Shown piece after piece: positions 17,018 through 25,111 of a stretch of DNA of 64,000 nt. Each line of letters opens with the position of its first letter. The stretch's first letter is position 1. The DNA lies in contig NZ_FNUJ01000012.1 of NCBI RefSeq assembly GCF_900107925.1, positions 62,001 to 126,000 on the forward strand. Reading direction: 5' to 3'. Source of the DNA: Amycolatopsis pretoriensis (GTDB lineage: Bacteria; Actinomycetota; Actinomycetes; Mycobacteriales; Pseudonocardiaceae). Both the position numbers and the translations under genes were made by a program. The notes below the pieces were generated by a model, which did no database searches, was not told where the DNA came from, and saw only the letters and a list, made by a program, of their open reading frames with translations.

Positions 17018-17479
17018 ATGACGAAGCGAATCGGACTCGGGCACGCGCCCGAGCTCTACCAGGCGATGGCGAACCTGCAGGCCGAGGTCAACAAGGCCGG
17101 GGCGAACGCCGGCCTCGACCCCAAGCTCCTCGAACTGGTGAAGACCCGCGCGTCCCAGATCAACGGCTGCGCGTACTGCCTCGACATGCACTCCCGCGAC
17201 GCCCTGGAGCTGGGCGAGTCGCCGCGGCGGCTGTTCGTGCTCGACGGCTGGCGCGAGACCGACCTCTTCACCGAGCAGGAGCAGGCCGCCCTCGCCCTCA
17301 CCGAGGCGATGACCAAGCTGTCGGCCACCCAGACCGTCCCCGACGACGTCTACGAAGAGGCCGCCCGGGTCTTCACCGAAGAGCAATACCGCGCGGTCGC
17401 GTGGGAGGTCATCGCGATCAACAGCTGGAACCGGATGACGATCACCAGCCACACGCCGCTCCCGAAGCGCGACTCGTGA
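17018..17479 (+). CDS. Carboxymuconolactone decarboxylase/AhpD-like protein
   Basis: 153 residues, ATG at 17018. AhpD-like all-helical fold with the redox motif CAYCLDMHS (CxxC at about residues 51-54). These proteins often act as alkylhydroperoxidase reductases. Here the neighbour downstream overlaps by 4 nt (GTGA) and is a PEP-mutase-family enzyme, so the pair is an operon probably controlled by the divergent MocR protein. The physiological substrate cannot be named. Confidence 0.88.
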   Translation: MTKRIGLGHAPELYQAMANLQAEVNKAGANAGLDPKLLELVKTRASQINGCAYCLDMHSRDALELGESPRRLFVLDGWRETDLFTEQEQAALALTEAMTKLSATQTVPDDVYEEAARVFTEEQYRAVAWEVIAINSWNRMTITSHTPLPKRDS

Positions 17480-18213
17480 CCGCCGCCGCGCTCAAGGCGC
17501 TGCACGTCCCCGGCAAGCCCCTGGTCCTGCCGAACGCCTGGGACGCCGACACGGCCAAGCTCGTCGAGGCCGCCGGGTTCGCGGCCGTCGCGACCAGCTC
17601 GGTCGCCGTGGCCGCCGCGCTCGGGTTCGCCGACGGCGAGCAGGCGCCCGCGGACGAAATGTTCGCCGCGGCGAGCCGCATCGCGAACGCCGTGAGCGTG
17701 CCGGTGACCGTCGACGCCGAGTCGGGCTACGGACTCTCCGGCGCCGAACTGGCCGGGCGGCTGTCCGACGCCGGCGCCGTCGGCTGCAACTTCGAGGACA
17801 CCGACCACGCCACCGGCGGGGTCCGTCCGGTCGCCGAGCAGGCGGAGCGGATCGCCGCCCTGCGCGAAGCGGCCGGTGACGGCCTGGTGATCAACGCCCG
17901 CGTCGACTCCTTCCGCGGCGTCGACCCGAAGGACCACCTGGTCGACGGCATCGCCCGGGCGAGGGCCTACCTCGAGGCGGGCGCGGACTGCGTCTACCCG
18001 ATCCACCTGCGCACCCCCGAGGTGCTCGCGGCGTTCGTGCAGGGCGTCGGGGGCGCCGTCAACGCGCCGGCGTGGCCGGGCAGCCCGGGCCTCGGCGGCC
18101 TCGCCGAACTGGGCGTGGCCAGGATTTCGCTCGGCGGCGGGCTCTGGCAGTACGTCCGCAAGCACCTGGAAACGACGCTCGCGGGCGTCGCCGACGGAAA
18201 ACTGCCCTACTGA
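17476..18213 (+). CDS. Isocitrate lyase/PEP mutase family protein
   Basis: 245 residues from the GTG at 17476, overlapping the upstream stop. TIM-barrel of the PEP mutase/isocitrate lyase superfamily: PLVLPNAWDADTAKLVEAAG at the N-terminus, then VTVDAESGYG with the metal aspartate, GCNFED and INARVDSF. The closest described roles are carboxy-phosphonoenolpyruvate or oxaloacetate-type C-C lyases. The exact reaction is unknown. Confidence 0.85.
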   Translation: MTAAALKALHVPGKPLVLPNAWDADTAKLVEAAGFAAVATSSVAVAAALGFADGEQAPADEMFAAASRIANAVSVPVTVDAESGYGLSGAELAGRLSDAGAVGCNFEDTDHATGGVRPVAEQAERIAALREAAGDGLVINARVDSFRGVDPKDHLVDGIARARAYLEAGADCVYPIHLRTPEVLAAFVQGVGGAVNAPAWPGSPGLGGLAELGVARISLGGGLWQYVRKHLETTLAGVADGKLPY

Positions 18214-18219
18214 GAATGG

Positions 18220-18258
18220 CCGAAGGCCGCCGCGAGGATGACTCACGACGGCCTTCGG
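18220..18258. terminator. Bidirectional hairpin terminator
   Basis: CCGAAGGCCG (18220-18229) pairs perfectly with CGGCCTTCGG (18249-18258). It sits between the convergent PEP-mutase-family gene and the symporter gene and probably serves both. Confidence 0.8.
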
Positions 18259-18270
18259 TGTCTCGGGGTG

Positions 18271-19881
18271 TCAGTGCACGACAGCCTTTTCGGCGCCCGC
18301 ACCGGTCAGGGAGCGGACCTCCATCTCGGCGTACTTCTTCTCGTCGTGCTCCTTGGACAGGACCGTGCCCAGCCAGCCCAGGATGAACGCGGCCGGGATC
18401 GAGACGATGCCCGGGTTGCTCAGCGGGAACCAGGCGAAGTCCGCGGTCTTGATCATCGACGTGCTCTTGCCGGACACCGCCGGCGAGAACACGATCAGCA
18501 CGATCGTGATGGCCAGGCCGCCGTAGATCGACCACAGCGCGCCCTGGGTGTTGAATCGCTTCCAGAACAGCGAGTAGAGGATCGTCGGCAGGTTCGCCGA
18601 CGCCGCCACCGCGAACGCCAGCGCCACCAGGAAGGCGACGTTCTGCCCGTTGGCCAGGATGCCGCCGCCGATGGCCAGGGCGCCGATGACCACCGCGGTG
18701 ATCCGGGCGACCTTGACCTCCGAGTTCGGCGACGTCTTGCCCCGCTTGATGACGTTCGCGTAGACGTCGTGGGCGAAGGACGCCGACGCCGTGATCGTCA
18801 GGCCGGCGACCACCGCGAGGATCGTCGCGAAGGCGACCGCGGAGATCAGGCCCAGCAGCACCGGCCCGCCCAGCTCCAAAGCGAGCAGCGGAGCCGCGGA
18901 GTTGACCCCGCCCGGTGCCTTCTTGATCGTGTCCGGCCCGACCAGCGCACCGGCGCCGTAGCCCAGCACCAGCGTGAACAGGTAGAACACGCCGATCAGC
19001 ACGATCGCCCAGACCACCGAGCGCCGCGCGTCGCGAGCCGTCGGCACCGTGTAGAAGCGCATCAGGACGTGCGGGAGACCGGCGGTGCCCAGCACCAGCG
19101 CGATGCCGAGGGAGAAGAAGTCCAGTTTGGACGTTCCGGTGGCGCCGTACTGCTTGCCCGGGCCGAGCAGCGTCTCCCCGGCCTTGCCCGCCTTGTCGAC
19201 GGCGGCCTGCAGCAGGCTGGAGAAGTTGAAGTTGTACTTGCCGAGCACCCACAGGGTGATCACGAGCGCGCCGACGATCAGCAGCGCGGCCTTGATGATC
19301 TGCACCCAGGTGGTGCCCTTCATGCCGCCGATCAGGACGTAGGCGATCATGATGATGCCGACCACCGCGATGACGACGGCCTGCGCGCCCCCGCCTTCGA
19401 CGCCGAGCAGCAGTGCGACGAGACCGCCGGCGCCGGCCATCTGGGCGAGCAGGTAGAAGAACGACACGGCCAGCGTCGACGTCGCGGCCGCGGCCCGCAC
19501 CGGGCGCTGCTTCATCCGGAACGCCAGCACGTCGCCCATCGTGAACTTGCCGGTGTTGCGCAGCAGCTCCGCGACCAGCAGCAGCGCGACGAGCCACGCC
19601 ACCAGGAAGCCGATGGAGTAGAGGAAGCCGTCGTAGCCGTTGATGGCGATCGCGCCCGCGATGCCGAGGAACGACGCGGCCGACAGGTAGTCACCCGAGA
19701 TCGCGATGCCGTTCTGCGGACCGGTGAAGGCGCGGCCGGCGGCGTAGTAGTCCGACGCGGTCTTCGTGTTGCGGCTCGCGCGGAACACGATCACCAGCGT
19801 GATGACCACGAACGCGGCGAAGATCAGGATGTTGAGGAGCGGGTTGCTGCCTTCCACGCCGGCGGCGATGTCGAAGTTCAC
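18271..19881 (-). CDS. Sodium:solute symporter (ActP/MctC-like monocarboxylate or acetate permease)
   Basis: 536 residues, GTG start overlapping the DUF485 gene by 4 nt. About 13 membrane segments. Sodium symporter family motifs include SGDYLSAASFLGIAG (about residues 62-76) and GTAGLPHVLMRFYTVP (about residue 270). Strongest resemblance is to acetate/pyruvate-type permeases, which are typically encoded with a small DUF485 membrane protein as here. Substrate is inferred as a short monocarboxylate. Confidence 0.88.
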   Translation of the reverse strand: MNFDIAAGVEGSNPLLNILIFAAFVVITLVIVFRASRNTKTASDYYAAGRAFTGPQNGIAISGDYLSAASFLGIAGAIAINGYDGFLYSIGFLVAWLVALLLVAELLRNTGKFTMGDVLAFRMKQRPVRAAAATSTLAVSFFYLLAQMAGAGGLVALLLGVEGGGAQAVVIAVVGIIMIAYVLIGGMKGTTWVQIIKAALLIVGALVITLWVLGKYNFNFSSLLQAAVDKAGKAGETLLGPGKQYGATGTSKLDFFSLGIALVLGTAGLPHVLMRFYTVPTARDARRSVVWAIVLIGVFYLFTLVLGYGAGALVGPDTIKKAPGGVNSAAPLLALELGGPVLLGLISAVAFATILAVVAGLTITASASFAHDVYANVIKRGKTSPNSEVKVARITAVVIGALAIGGGILANGQNVAFLVALAFAVAASANLPTILYSLFWKRFNTQGALWSIYGGLAITIVLIVFSPAVSGKSTSMIKTADFAWFPLSNPGIVSIPAAFILGWLGTVLSKEHDEKKYAEMEVRSLTGAGAEKAVVH

Positions 19882-20228
19882 GCCTGCTCCTTCTCGATGT
19901 CTTCACGGATCTTCTCCGCCACCGGGTCCAGCTTCCGGTTCGCGTACCGGACGTAGAGGCCGGTGATGACGAACGTCGAGACGAACTGCAGCAGGCCGAA
20001 GATCAGGCCGACGTTGATGTTGCCGAAGACCTTCGTGCTCATGAAGCCGTGCGCGTAGTCCGCGAGGAGCACGTACAGCAGGTACCAGAGGAGGAACACC
20101 GCCGTCATCGGGAAGACGAACCGGCGCAGGCGGCTGCGCAGCTCACGGAACTCGGTGCTTTCGTGCGCCTTCTCCCAGATGGTCTCTGACGTGTCCGGGG
20201 GCCCGCCGCCGGTGTCCGTCGTGCTCAT
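19878..20228 (-). CDS. DUF485 small membrane protein, symporter partner
   Basis: 116 residues, ATG start. Two transmembrane segments (FPMTAVFLLWYLLYVLLA about residues 39-56; the second INVGLIFGLLQFVSTFVITG) with charged ends. This is the usual DUF485 companion of ActP/MctC symporters. It overlaps the symporter start and is the first gene of this operon. Confidence 0.9.
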   Translation of the reverse strand: MSTTDTGGGPPDTSETIWEKAHESTEFRELRSRLRRFVFPMTAVFLLWYLLYVLLADYAHGFMSTKVFGNINVGLIFGLLQFVSTFVITGLYVRYANRKLDPVAEKIREDIEKEQA

Positions 20229-20298
20229 CGCTGCTCCTCGCGACGCTGCGGAAAGTGACGTGCGACACCGTAGGGACGTGTGAGTCTCGCGTGAAGAT

Positions 20299-22023
20299 TC
20301 AGCGGCTCAACAGCCGGGCCAGACGACGAACGGTTGACGAACGGTCGCGGGGTCCCGTCGAACGGGGTTCGTCCAGGTGCAGGCGGAGCATCGCCGCCGT
20401 CGACCACGCGGGCGGCCTGCCGCGCAAGGAGACCAACGCCATTACGCCGAATGCCAGCGGTACCGACCAGGGTGCCGGTTGCTGCACCAAGATCGCCACC
20501 CAGCCGTGCAGGTCCGGGCCGGCGAGGGCGAACAGGATCGAGCCGGACGACGCGACGAGCCCGGTCAGCACCCCGGCGATCCCGCCGGCCGCCGTCAGCC
20601 GCGGCCACCAGATGCCGAGCACGAGCAGCGGGCAGAACGTCGACGCGGCGACGGTGAAGCCCCACGTGACGAGCACCCCGGCGTCGAGTTCGGCCGAGCG
20701 CAGCGCGAGCAGCACCATGATCGCGGCGACGCCGAACACCGCCATCCGCAGCCGGCGCAGCCCGCCGGGGACGAGGTCGTGCGCGATCGCGCCGGACATC
20801 ACCAGCAGCAGCCCGAGCGACGTCGCCAGGAACGCGGCGAACGCGCCCGCCGTCAGCAGCGCCGTGAAGAGACCGCCGGCCCAGCCACTGTCCACTTGGT
20901 ACGGCAGCGCGACGACGACGGTGTCCGTCGCGCCCGAAAGGTAGAGCCCGGGCACGAGAACCCGGCCGAGGACGCCGTAGACGCCGGGGAAGAGGTAGAA
21001 GACGCCGAGCAGCGCGACGGTGATCGCGGCCGTGCGGCGCGCGGCGCGGCCGTCCGGGCTGGTGTGGAAGCGCATGAGCACGTGCGGCAGGCCCATCGTG
21101 CCGAGCATGGTCGCGATGAGCACGGCCCACGTGCCGAGCAGCGGGTAGCCCTCGTCGCCGAGGTCGAGCAGGGGCCGCTGCCAGTCGTGCCCGCCGAGCG
21201 GGGCGCCGCCGCGGACCGCCGGAACTGCCGCCCCCGAGCCGAACACGACGTCGTCCTGGCTGTGCGCGGTGAACTCGCCCGGGGCCAGGGTCCGGGGGAC
21301 GCCGTTGACGCGCACCGCGGTCGGCTCGCGGATCTCCATGGTGACGTCGACTTCGAACCGCACCGGCGTCTCGCGGGCGAAGTGCGTGAACTCGACGGGG
21401 TGCAGGGCGTCGGCCCGGTTGACCGCGCCGGCCTGCAGCACCAGCCAGATCGCGGGGATGAGGAACAGCAGGAGCTTCAGCACGAACTGGAACGCCTGCA
21501 CGTACGTCGCCGCGCGCATCCCGCCCAGGGCCAGGGTGACGCTGACCGCCGCGCCGGCCAGGACGACGCCGACCCAGTACGGCGTGCCGCCGACCGCGGC
21601 GAGCACCAGGCCGGCGGTGCGGAACTGCGGGACGACGTAGATCGTGCCGATCACGAGGACGACCACCGCGGCCAGGCGGCGCAGCGCGGGGGAGTTGAGC
21701 CGGGCTTCGGCGAAGTCGGGGACGGTCAGCGCGCCCGAGCGGCGCATCGGCGCGGCCACCAGGACGAGCATCGCGATGTAGCCGGCGGTGAAGCCGACCG
21801 GGTACCAGAGAGCGCCGATGCCGTCCTTGACGACGAGCCCGGCGACACCGAGGAAGGACGCCGCGGACAGGTATTCGCCCGAGACGGCGGCGGAGTTGAC
21901 CAGCGGCGAGATCCGCCGGGACGCGACGAGGAAGTCCGACGTCGTGCGCATGGCGGCGACCCCGCGGACGCCGATGAGCAGCGTCACGAGGACGACGGGG
22001 GCGACGGCGAGCGCGACACCCAC
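20299..22023 (-). CDS. Second sodium:solute symporter with large extracytoplasmic insertion
   Basis: 574 residues from the GTG at 22023, which shares one base with the upstream stop. Symporter core motifs SGEYLSAASFLGVAG and GTMGLPHVLMRFHTSP match those of the 18271 symporter. Unlike it, a long hydrophilic insertion lies between membrane segments around residues 230-310 (TREPTAVRVNG-like region through GGHDWQRP). It is encoded with a small two-helix protein and a LytS/LytTR pair, which suggests substrate-responsive transcription. Substrate probably a monocarboxylate. Confidence 0.85.
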   Translation of the reverse strand: MGVALAVAPVVLVTLLIGVRGVAAMRTTSDFLVASRRISPLVNSAAVSGEYLSAASFLGVAGLVVKDGIGALWYPVGFTAGYIAMLVLVAAPMRRSGALTVPDFAEARLNSPALRRLAAVVVLVIGTIYVVPQFRTAGLVLAAVGGTPYWVGVVLAGAAVSVTLALGGMRAATYVQAFQFVLKLLLFLIPAIWLVLQAGAVNRADALHPVEFTHFARETPVRFEVDVTMEIREPTAVRVNGVPRTLAPGEFTAHSQDDVVFGSGAAVPAVRGGAPLGGHDWQRPLLDLGDEGYPLLGTWAVLIATMLGTMGLPHVLMRFHTSPDGRAARRTAAITVALLGVFYLFPGVYGVLGRVLVPGLYLSGATDTVVVALPYQVDSGWAGGLFTALLTAGAFAAFLATSLGLLLVMSGAIAHDLVPGGLRRLRMAVFGVAAIMVLLALRSAELDAGVLVTWGFTVAASTFCPLLVLGIWWPRLTAAGGIAGVLTGLVASSGSILFALAGPDLHGWVAILVQQPAPWSVPLAFGVMALVSLRGRPPAWSTAAMLRLHLDEPRSTGPRDRSSTVRRLARLLSR

Positions 22024-22373
22024 TAGTCGTCGTCCTCGAGGCGTTCGGCGCGGCGCAGCTGCCAGCGCGCCAGGACGGCCATCGCCGGGTACGGCAGGAC
22101 CGCGATCATCAGCCACGACACCGGGATTCCCAGCAGCCGCACGGTGTCCAGGCCGGGGAAGATCGCGAAGACGCCCGGCAGGCCGAGCAGGAGCGCGAAC
22201 ATCAGAACCAACGCCGGGACACCGCGACGGCGTTGCGCGCGGTACAGCACCGTGGCGCGCTGGGTGTCGCTCGCGGGGAGCCGGGGCTGGCGCCAGCGGT
22301 GGCGCGACCGGCGACGCGCGTGGGCGAGGCGGGTCTGCGGGCTCGTGACCGCGACCCGGCGGATCTTGCTCAT
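22023..22373 (-). CDS. Small two-helix membrane protein, symporter companion
   Basis: 116 residues, ATG overlapping the LytTR stop (ATGA). A basic N-terminus is followed by two hydrophobic segments (VPALVLMFALLLGLPGVFAI and LGIPVSWLMIAVLPYPAMAV). It occupies the position of DUF485 in the neighbouring module but differs in sequence. Likely an accessory subunit of the symporter downstream. Confidence 0.75.
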   Translation of the reverse strand: MSKIRRVAVTSPQTRLAHARRRSRHRWRQPRLPASDTQRATVLYRAQRRRGVPALVLMFALLLGLPGVFAIFPGLDTVRLLGIPVSWLMIAVLPYPAMAVLARWQLRRAERLEDDD

Positions 22374-23122
22374 CGCGCGCCCGGCCCGAGCTGGCCGCGT
22401 TGCGCCGCTTCCAGCAGCCGGTCGCGCAGGTCCCGCGCGTGCCGGCGGCTGACCGGGACGTCGCCGGCCTCCGTGTGCGCCAGCAGCCCGCCCGCGCTGT
22501 CGCTGCGCAGCTCCAGCACCGCGCCCACCGACACCAGGAACCCGCGGTGGACCCGGCTGAACCCGGTGCCCTCCCAGTACTCCTCGAGCCGCGAGATCGG
22601 CATCCGCACCAAGTGGACGCCGCCGCGCGTGTGCAGCCGGACGTAGTCGCCGTGGGCCTCCACGAACAGCACGTCGTCGCGGCGGACGTACCGCGTCCGG
22701 CCACCCGACTCCACCGGCAGCGCCGCCATCGCGTCCGGGGTCGGGCGCGACGCCGGGGTCGCCATCCGCAGCACCTTCGCCAGCGCCGCCGACAGCCGTT
22801 CGGCGCGGACCGGCTTGAGCAGGTAGTCGACCGCGCCGATGCCGTACGCCGCCACCGCGTGGCCGTCGTGCGCGGTCACGAACACGATCACCGGCGGCTC
22901 GCTCAGCTTCGCCAGCAGCGACGCGAGTTCGAGCCCGTCGAGACCCGGCATCGAGATGTCCAGGAACACCGCGTCGAAGCGGTCCGCCTGAAGCAGCTTC
23001 AACGCCTTCAGCGCGTCACCCGCGCCGACGACTTCGCCGACTTCGGGTGCTTCGCGCAGCATGGTGCACAACTCGTCGAGAGCGGGCGCCAGGTCGTCGA
23101 CGGCGAGGACGCGCAGGGTCAC
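22370..23122 (-). CDS. LytTR-family response regulator
   Basis: 250 residues from the GTG at 23122, overlapping the kinase stop. The receiver domain has VDD at residues 8-10, the phospho-acceptor aspartate in FLDISMPGLDG (about residue 54) and the LLKPV lysine. The C-terminal LytTR DNA-binding domain includes VEAHGDYVRLHT and RVHRGFLV. It should activate the symporter genes downstream in the same operon, as YpdB/BtsR-type systems do. Confidence 0.92.
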   Translation of the reverse strand: MTLRVLAVDDLAPALDELCTMLREAPEVGEVVGAGDALKALKLLQADRFDAVFLDISMPGLDGLELASLLAKLSEPPVIVFVTAHDGHAVAAYGIGAVDYLLKPVRAERLSAALAKVLRMATPASRPTPDAMAALPVESGGRTRYVRRDDVLFVEAHGDYVRLHTRGGVHLVRMPISRLEEYWEGTGFSRVHRGFLVSVGAVLELRSDSAGGLLAHTEAGDVPVSRRHARDLRDRLLEAAQRGQLGPGAR

Positions 23123-24171
23123 GGCAGCACCCCCGGCTGGAACCGCGGCACCCGCACGATCACCCGGGTCCCCGCGCCGACCTCGGTCTCGACGGTCAGG
23201 CCGTACCAGGCGCCGTAGACGTCCCGCAGGCGTCTGTCCACATTGGCCAGTCCGAGCCCGGCGGGGTCGTCCTCGCCGGTGCGCCCGGCCAGGATGTCCG
23301 CCGCGCGCTTCGGGTCCATGCCGACCCCGTCGTCCTCGACGAAGATCACGCAGTCGTTCCCTTCCGCCTGGCCGTGCACCTGGACCAGGCCGGTGCCCGA
23401 GCGCGGCTCGATGCCGTGCCGGATCGCGTTCTCCACCAACGGCTCCAGCACCAGGTACGGCACCGCGACGGCGAGGATCTCCGGCGCGACCCGCACCTGG
23501 ACGCGCAGCCGCTCGCCGAGCACCGCCCGTTGCAGCGCCAGGTACGTCTCGATGGCGCGGAACTCCTCGGCGACCACCGTGTACTCGCCGTGGCGCGCGA
23601 GGCTGTAACGCGTGTAGTCGGCGAAGTCCAGCATCAGGTCGCGGGCCCGGTCGGGGTCCGACCGCACCAGCGACGCGATGACGGTCAGCGCGTTGTAGAC
23701 GAAGTGCGGGGACATTTCGGCCCGCAGCGCCCGCAGCTCGGCCTGCGCCGCCTGGTCCGCCGACGCCTCGAGCCGCCCGCGCTCGAGGGCCCGCACGACG
23801 AGGTCGGCGGCCTCGGCCGCGACCGCGTCCCGGACGTCGCCGACGACCAGCAGCGCCCCGGCCAGCTCGTCGCGGACGTGCAGCGGCAGCACCATGACGT
23901 CGGGCGCGGAGCCGGGTTCCTCGGTGTGGAGCACGCCGTCGAGCACCGACGCGACGACGGCGTCCGGCCCGGGCCGCCCCGACCACAGCAGCGAGCCGGA
24001 CAGGTCGGTCAGCCCGAGCCCGGGGAAGCCGAACAGGCGCCGCAGGCCGTGGGCCGCGCGGCGCGCGCGGGTGCCCGAGAGGCCGTCGCGCAGGTCGTCG
24101 GTGATCCGGCGGGCGGCGGCGAGCACCGGCAGCGGGTCGGCGCGGGACGCCGCCCGCAGGTGCACGGTCAA
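23119..24171 (-). CDS. LytS-type sensor histidine kinase
   Basis: 350 residues, TTG start at 24171 or GTG at 24165; a GGGAGG lies 4 or 10 bases upstream respectively. The N-terminal sensor region (about residues 30-140) looks GAF-like and soluble, with no membrane segments. The His_kinase domain shows the H-box SPHFVYNALTVIASL, N-box PLVENAIRHGI and G-box AGLGLANVDRRL. It is the partner of the LytTR regulator. The cytoplasmic sensor suggests an intracellular ligand. Confidence 0.9.
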   Translation of the reverse strand: MTVHLRAASRADPLPVLAAARRITDDLRDGLSGTRARRAAHGLRRLFGFPGLGLTDLSGSLLWSGRPGPDAVVASVLDGVLHTEEPGSAPDVMVLPLHVRDELAGALLVVGDVRDAVAAEAADLVVRALERGRLEASADQAAQAELRALRAEMSPHFVYNALTVIASLVRSDPDRARDLMLDFADYTRYSLARHGEYTVVAEEFRAIETYLALQRAVLGERLRVQVRVAPEILAVAVPYLVLEPLVENAIRHGIEPRSGTGLVQVHGQAEGNDCVIFVEDDGVGMDPKRAADILAGRTGEDDPAGLGLANVDRRLRDVYGAWYGLTVETEVGAGTRVIVRVPRFQPGVLP

Positions 24172-24216
24172 CGGGCCTCCCCTCGGCGACGGTGTCCAGG
24201 GCAGTAGATCCTACGG

Positions 24217-24912
24217 CTACGCGGGGCCGTCCCGGTCGGCCAGCACCTGGGCGTGGCGGCGGAAGCGGCGCCAGGTCCGGTAGTCGTCGAGCGCCGTGAC
24301 GTCGCCGAGCAGGCTCGTGTTCGCCGGGTACGGCCGGTCGGGCAGCGCGATCCAGCCGGTCGTCCGGGTCTCCTTTACCGCGACCGGCACCGGCCGGAAC
24401 GTCGTCGGGTCGAGGCCGTCGCTGTGCCGGACGACCTCGTCGTAGAACCACGCCGACGTGATCAGCGCCAGCACCCCGCGCGAGGACTTGAGCGCGTCCT
24501 TCAGCGGCGCGGCCTCCAGGAGCCGGAACGTCTGGTTGATCGCCGGCGCGGTGACCCCGTGGTCGTCGAAGGCGACTTCGCCCGCGTGCAGCGCCATCCG
24601 GAGCCGGATCCGGGCTTCGGCGTGGTGCGTCCGGTTGTGCCGGTGCAGCGCCACGGCGAGCGCCGTGGGCAGGAAATCGACGAAGGGCCCTTTCGGGATC
24701 TCCGCCGGGGCGAGGACGAAGACGCCGTCCCCGCAGTCTTCGCGCCGGCACTGCCCCCACGGGACGCCGGCGTCGTCGAACGCCCGGCAGAGCGCGCGGT
24801 ACAGCCCGTCGCGCAACGCCAAGCGGTGTGGTGTGGTCCTGCGCCGGTCGCCGTAGCCCTCGACGTCCACGGCGAAGATCGTCCGGTGCCTGGCCGGCCG
24901 CTCGTAGTTCAT
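24217..24912 (-). CDS. Free-standing nucleotidyl-cyclase-like domain protein
   Basis: 231 residues from the ATG at 24912, preceded by GGGAGG. It opens TIFAVDVEGYGDRRRTTPHR, resembling the cyclase homology fold's first strand with a DVEGYG element, then REDCGDGVFVLAP in the position of the second metal-binding loop, and later ARIRLRMALHAGEV and INQTFRLLEA. Canonical class III transition-state residues (N-x-x-A-R) appear changed to INQTFRL. Similar domains occur fused or next to effector modules in Streptomyces-type genomes. Function is unknown; it may bind rather than make nucleotides. Confidence 0.6.
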   Translation of the reverse strand: MNYERPARHRTIFAVDVEGYGDRRRTTPHRLALRDGLYRALCRAFDDAGVPWGQCRREDCGDGVFVLAPAEIPKGPFVDFLPTALAVALHRHNRTHHAEARIRLRMALHAGEVAFDDHGVTAPAINQTFRLLEAAPLKDALKSSRGVLALITSAWFYDEVVRHSDGLDPTTFRPVPVAVKETRTTGWIALPDRPYPANTSLLGDVTALDDYRTWRRFRRHAQVLADRDGPA

Positions 24913-24930
24913 CGCACCCTCCCTGCGATC

Positions 24931-24963
24931 ATGCATGTGTAAATGCATGTGCAGATGAGTGTG
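24931..24963. promoter_or_regulatory. Three 9-mers at exact 12-bp period upstream of cyclase-like gene
   Basis: ATGCATGTG at 24931-24939 and 24943-24951 and ATGAGTGTG at 24955-24963 lie in direct repeat, 18 bp upstream of the start at 24912. The AT-rich composition contrasts with the surroundings. It looks like a multimeric protein-binding site. Confidence 0.5.
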
Positions 24964-25059
24964 ACGGGTGACACCCGCGCGGGGGAACGGCTCCTGCGGT
25001 GAGCGGTGCCCCCGCCGCGGTGACCGGCGGTGACCGATCGCCGCGGCGAAACACCTGGT

Positions 25060-25102
25060 CAGAACCCCTGCGGGCGGTGCGCACACCACCCACAGGGATC
25101 TG
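25060..25102 (-). terminator. Imperfect hairpin at end of sugar ABC operon
   Basis: CAGAACCCCTG (25060-25070) pairs imperfectly with CAGGGATCTG (25093-25102), with an inner GGTG/CACC pairing. It begins 9 bases past the substrate-binding protein stop on the minus strand. Confidence 0.4.
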
Positions 25103-25111
25103 ACGGACGGG

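Noticed and set aside
24913..25089. Upstream extension of the cyclase-like gene with a histidine-rich HTHLHMHLHMH stretch
   Set aside because: The stretch is the translated 12-bp repeat; a strong GGGAGG places the start at 24912.
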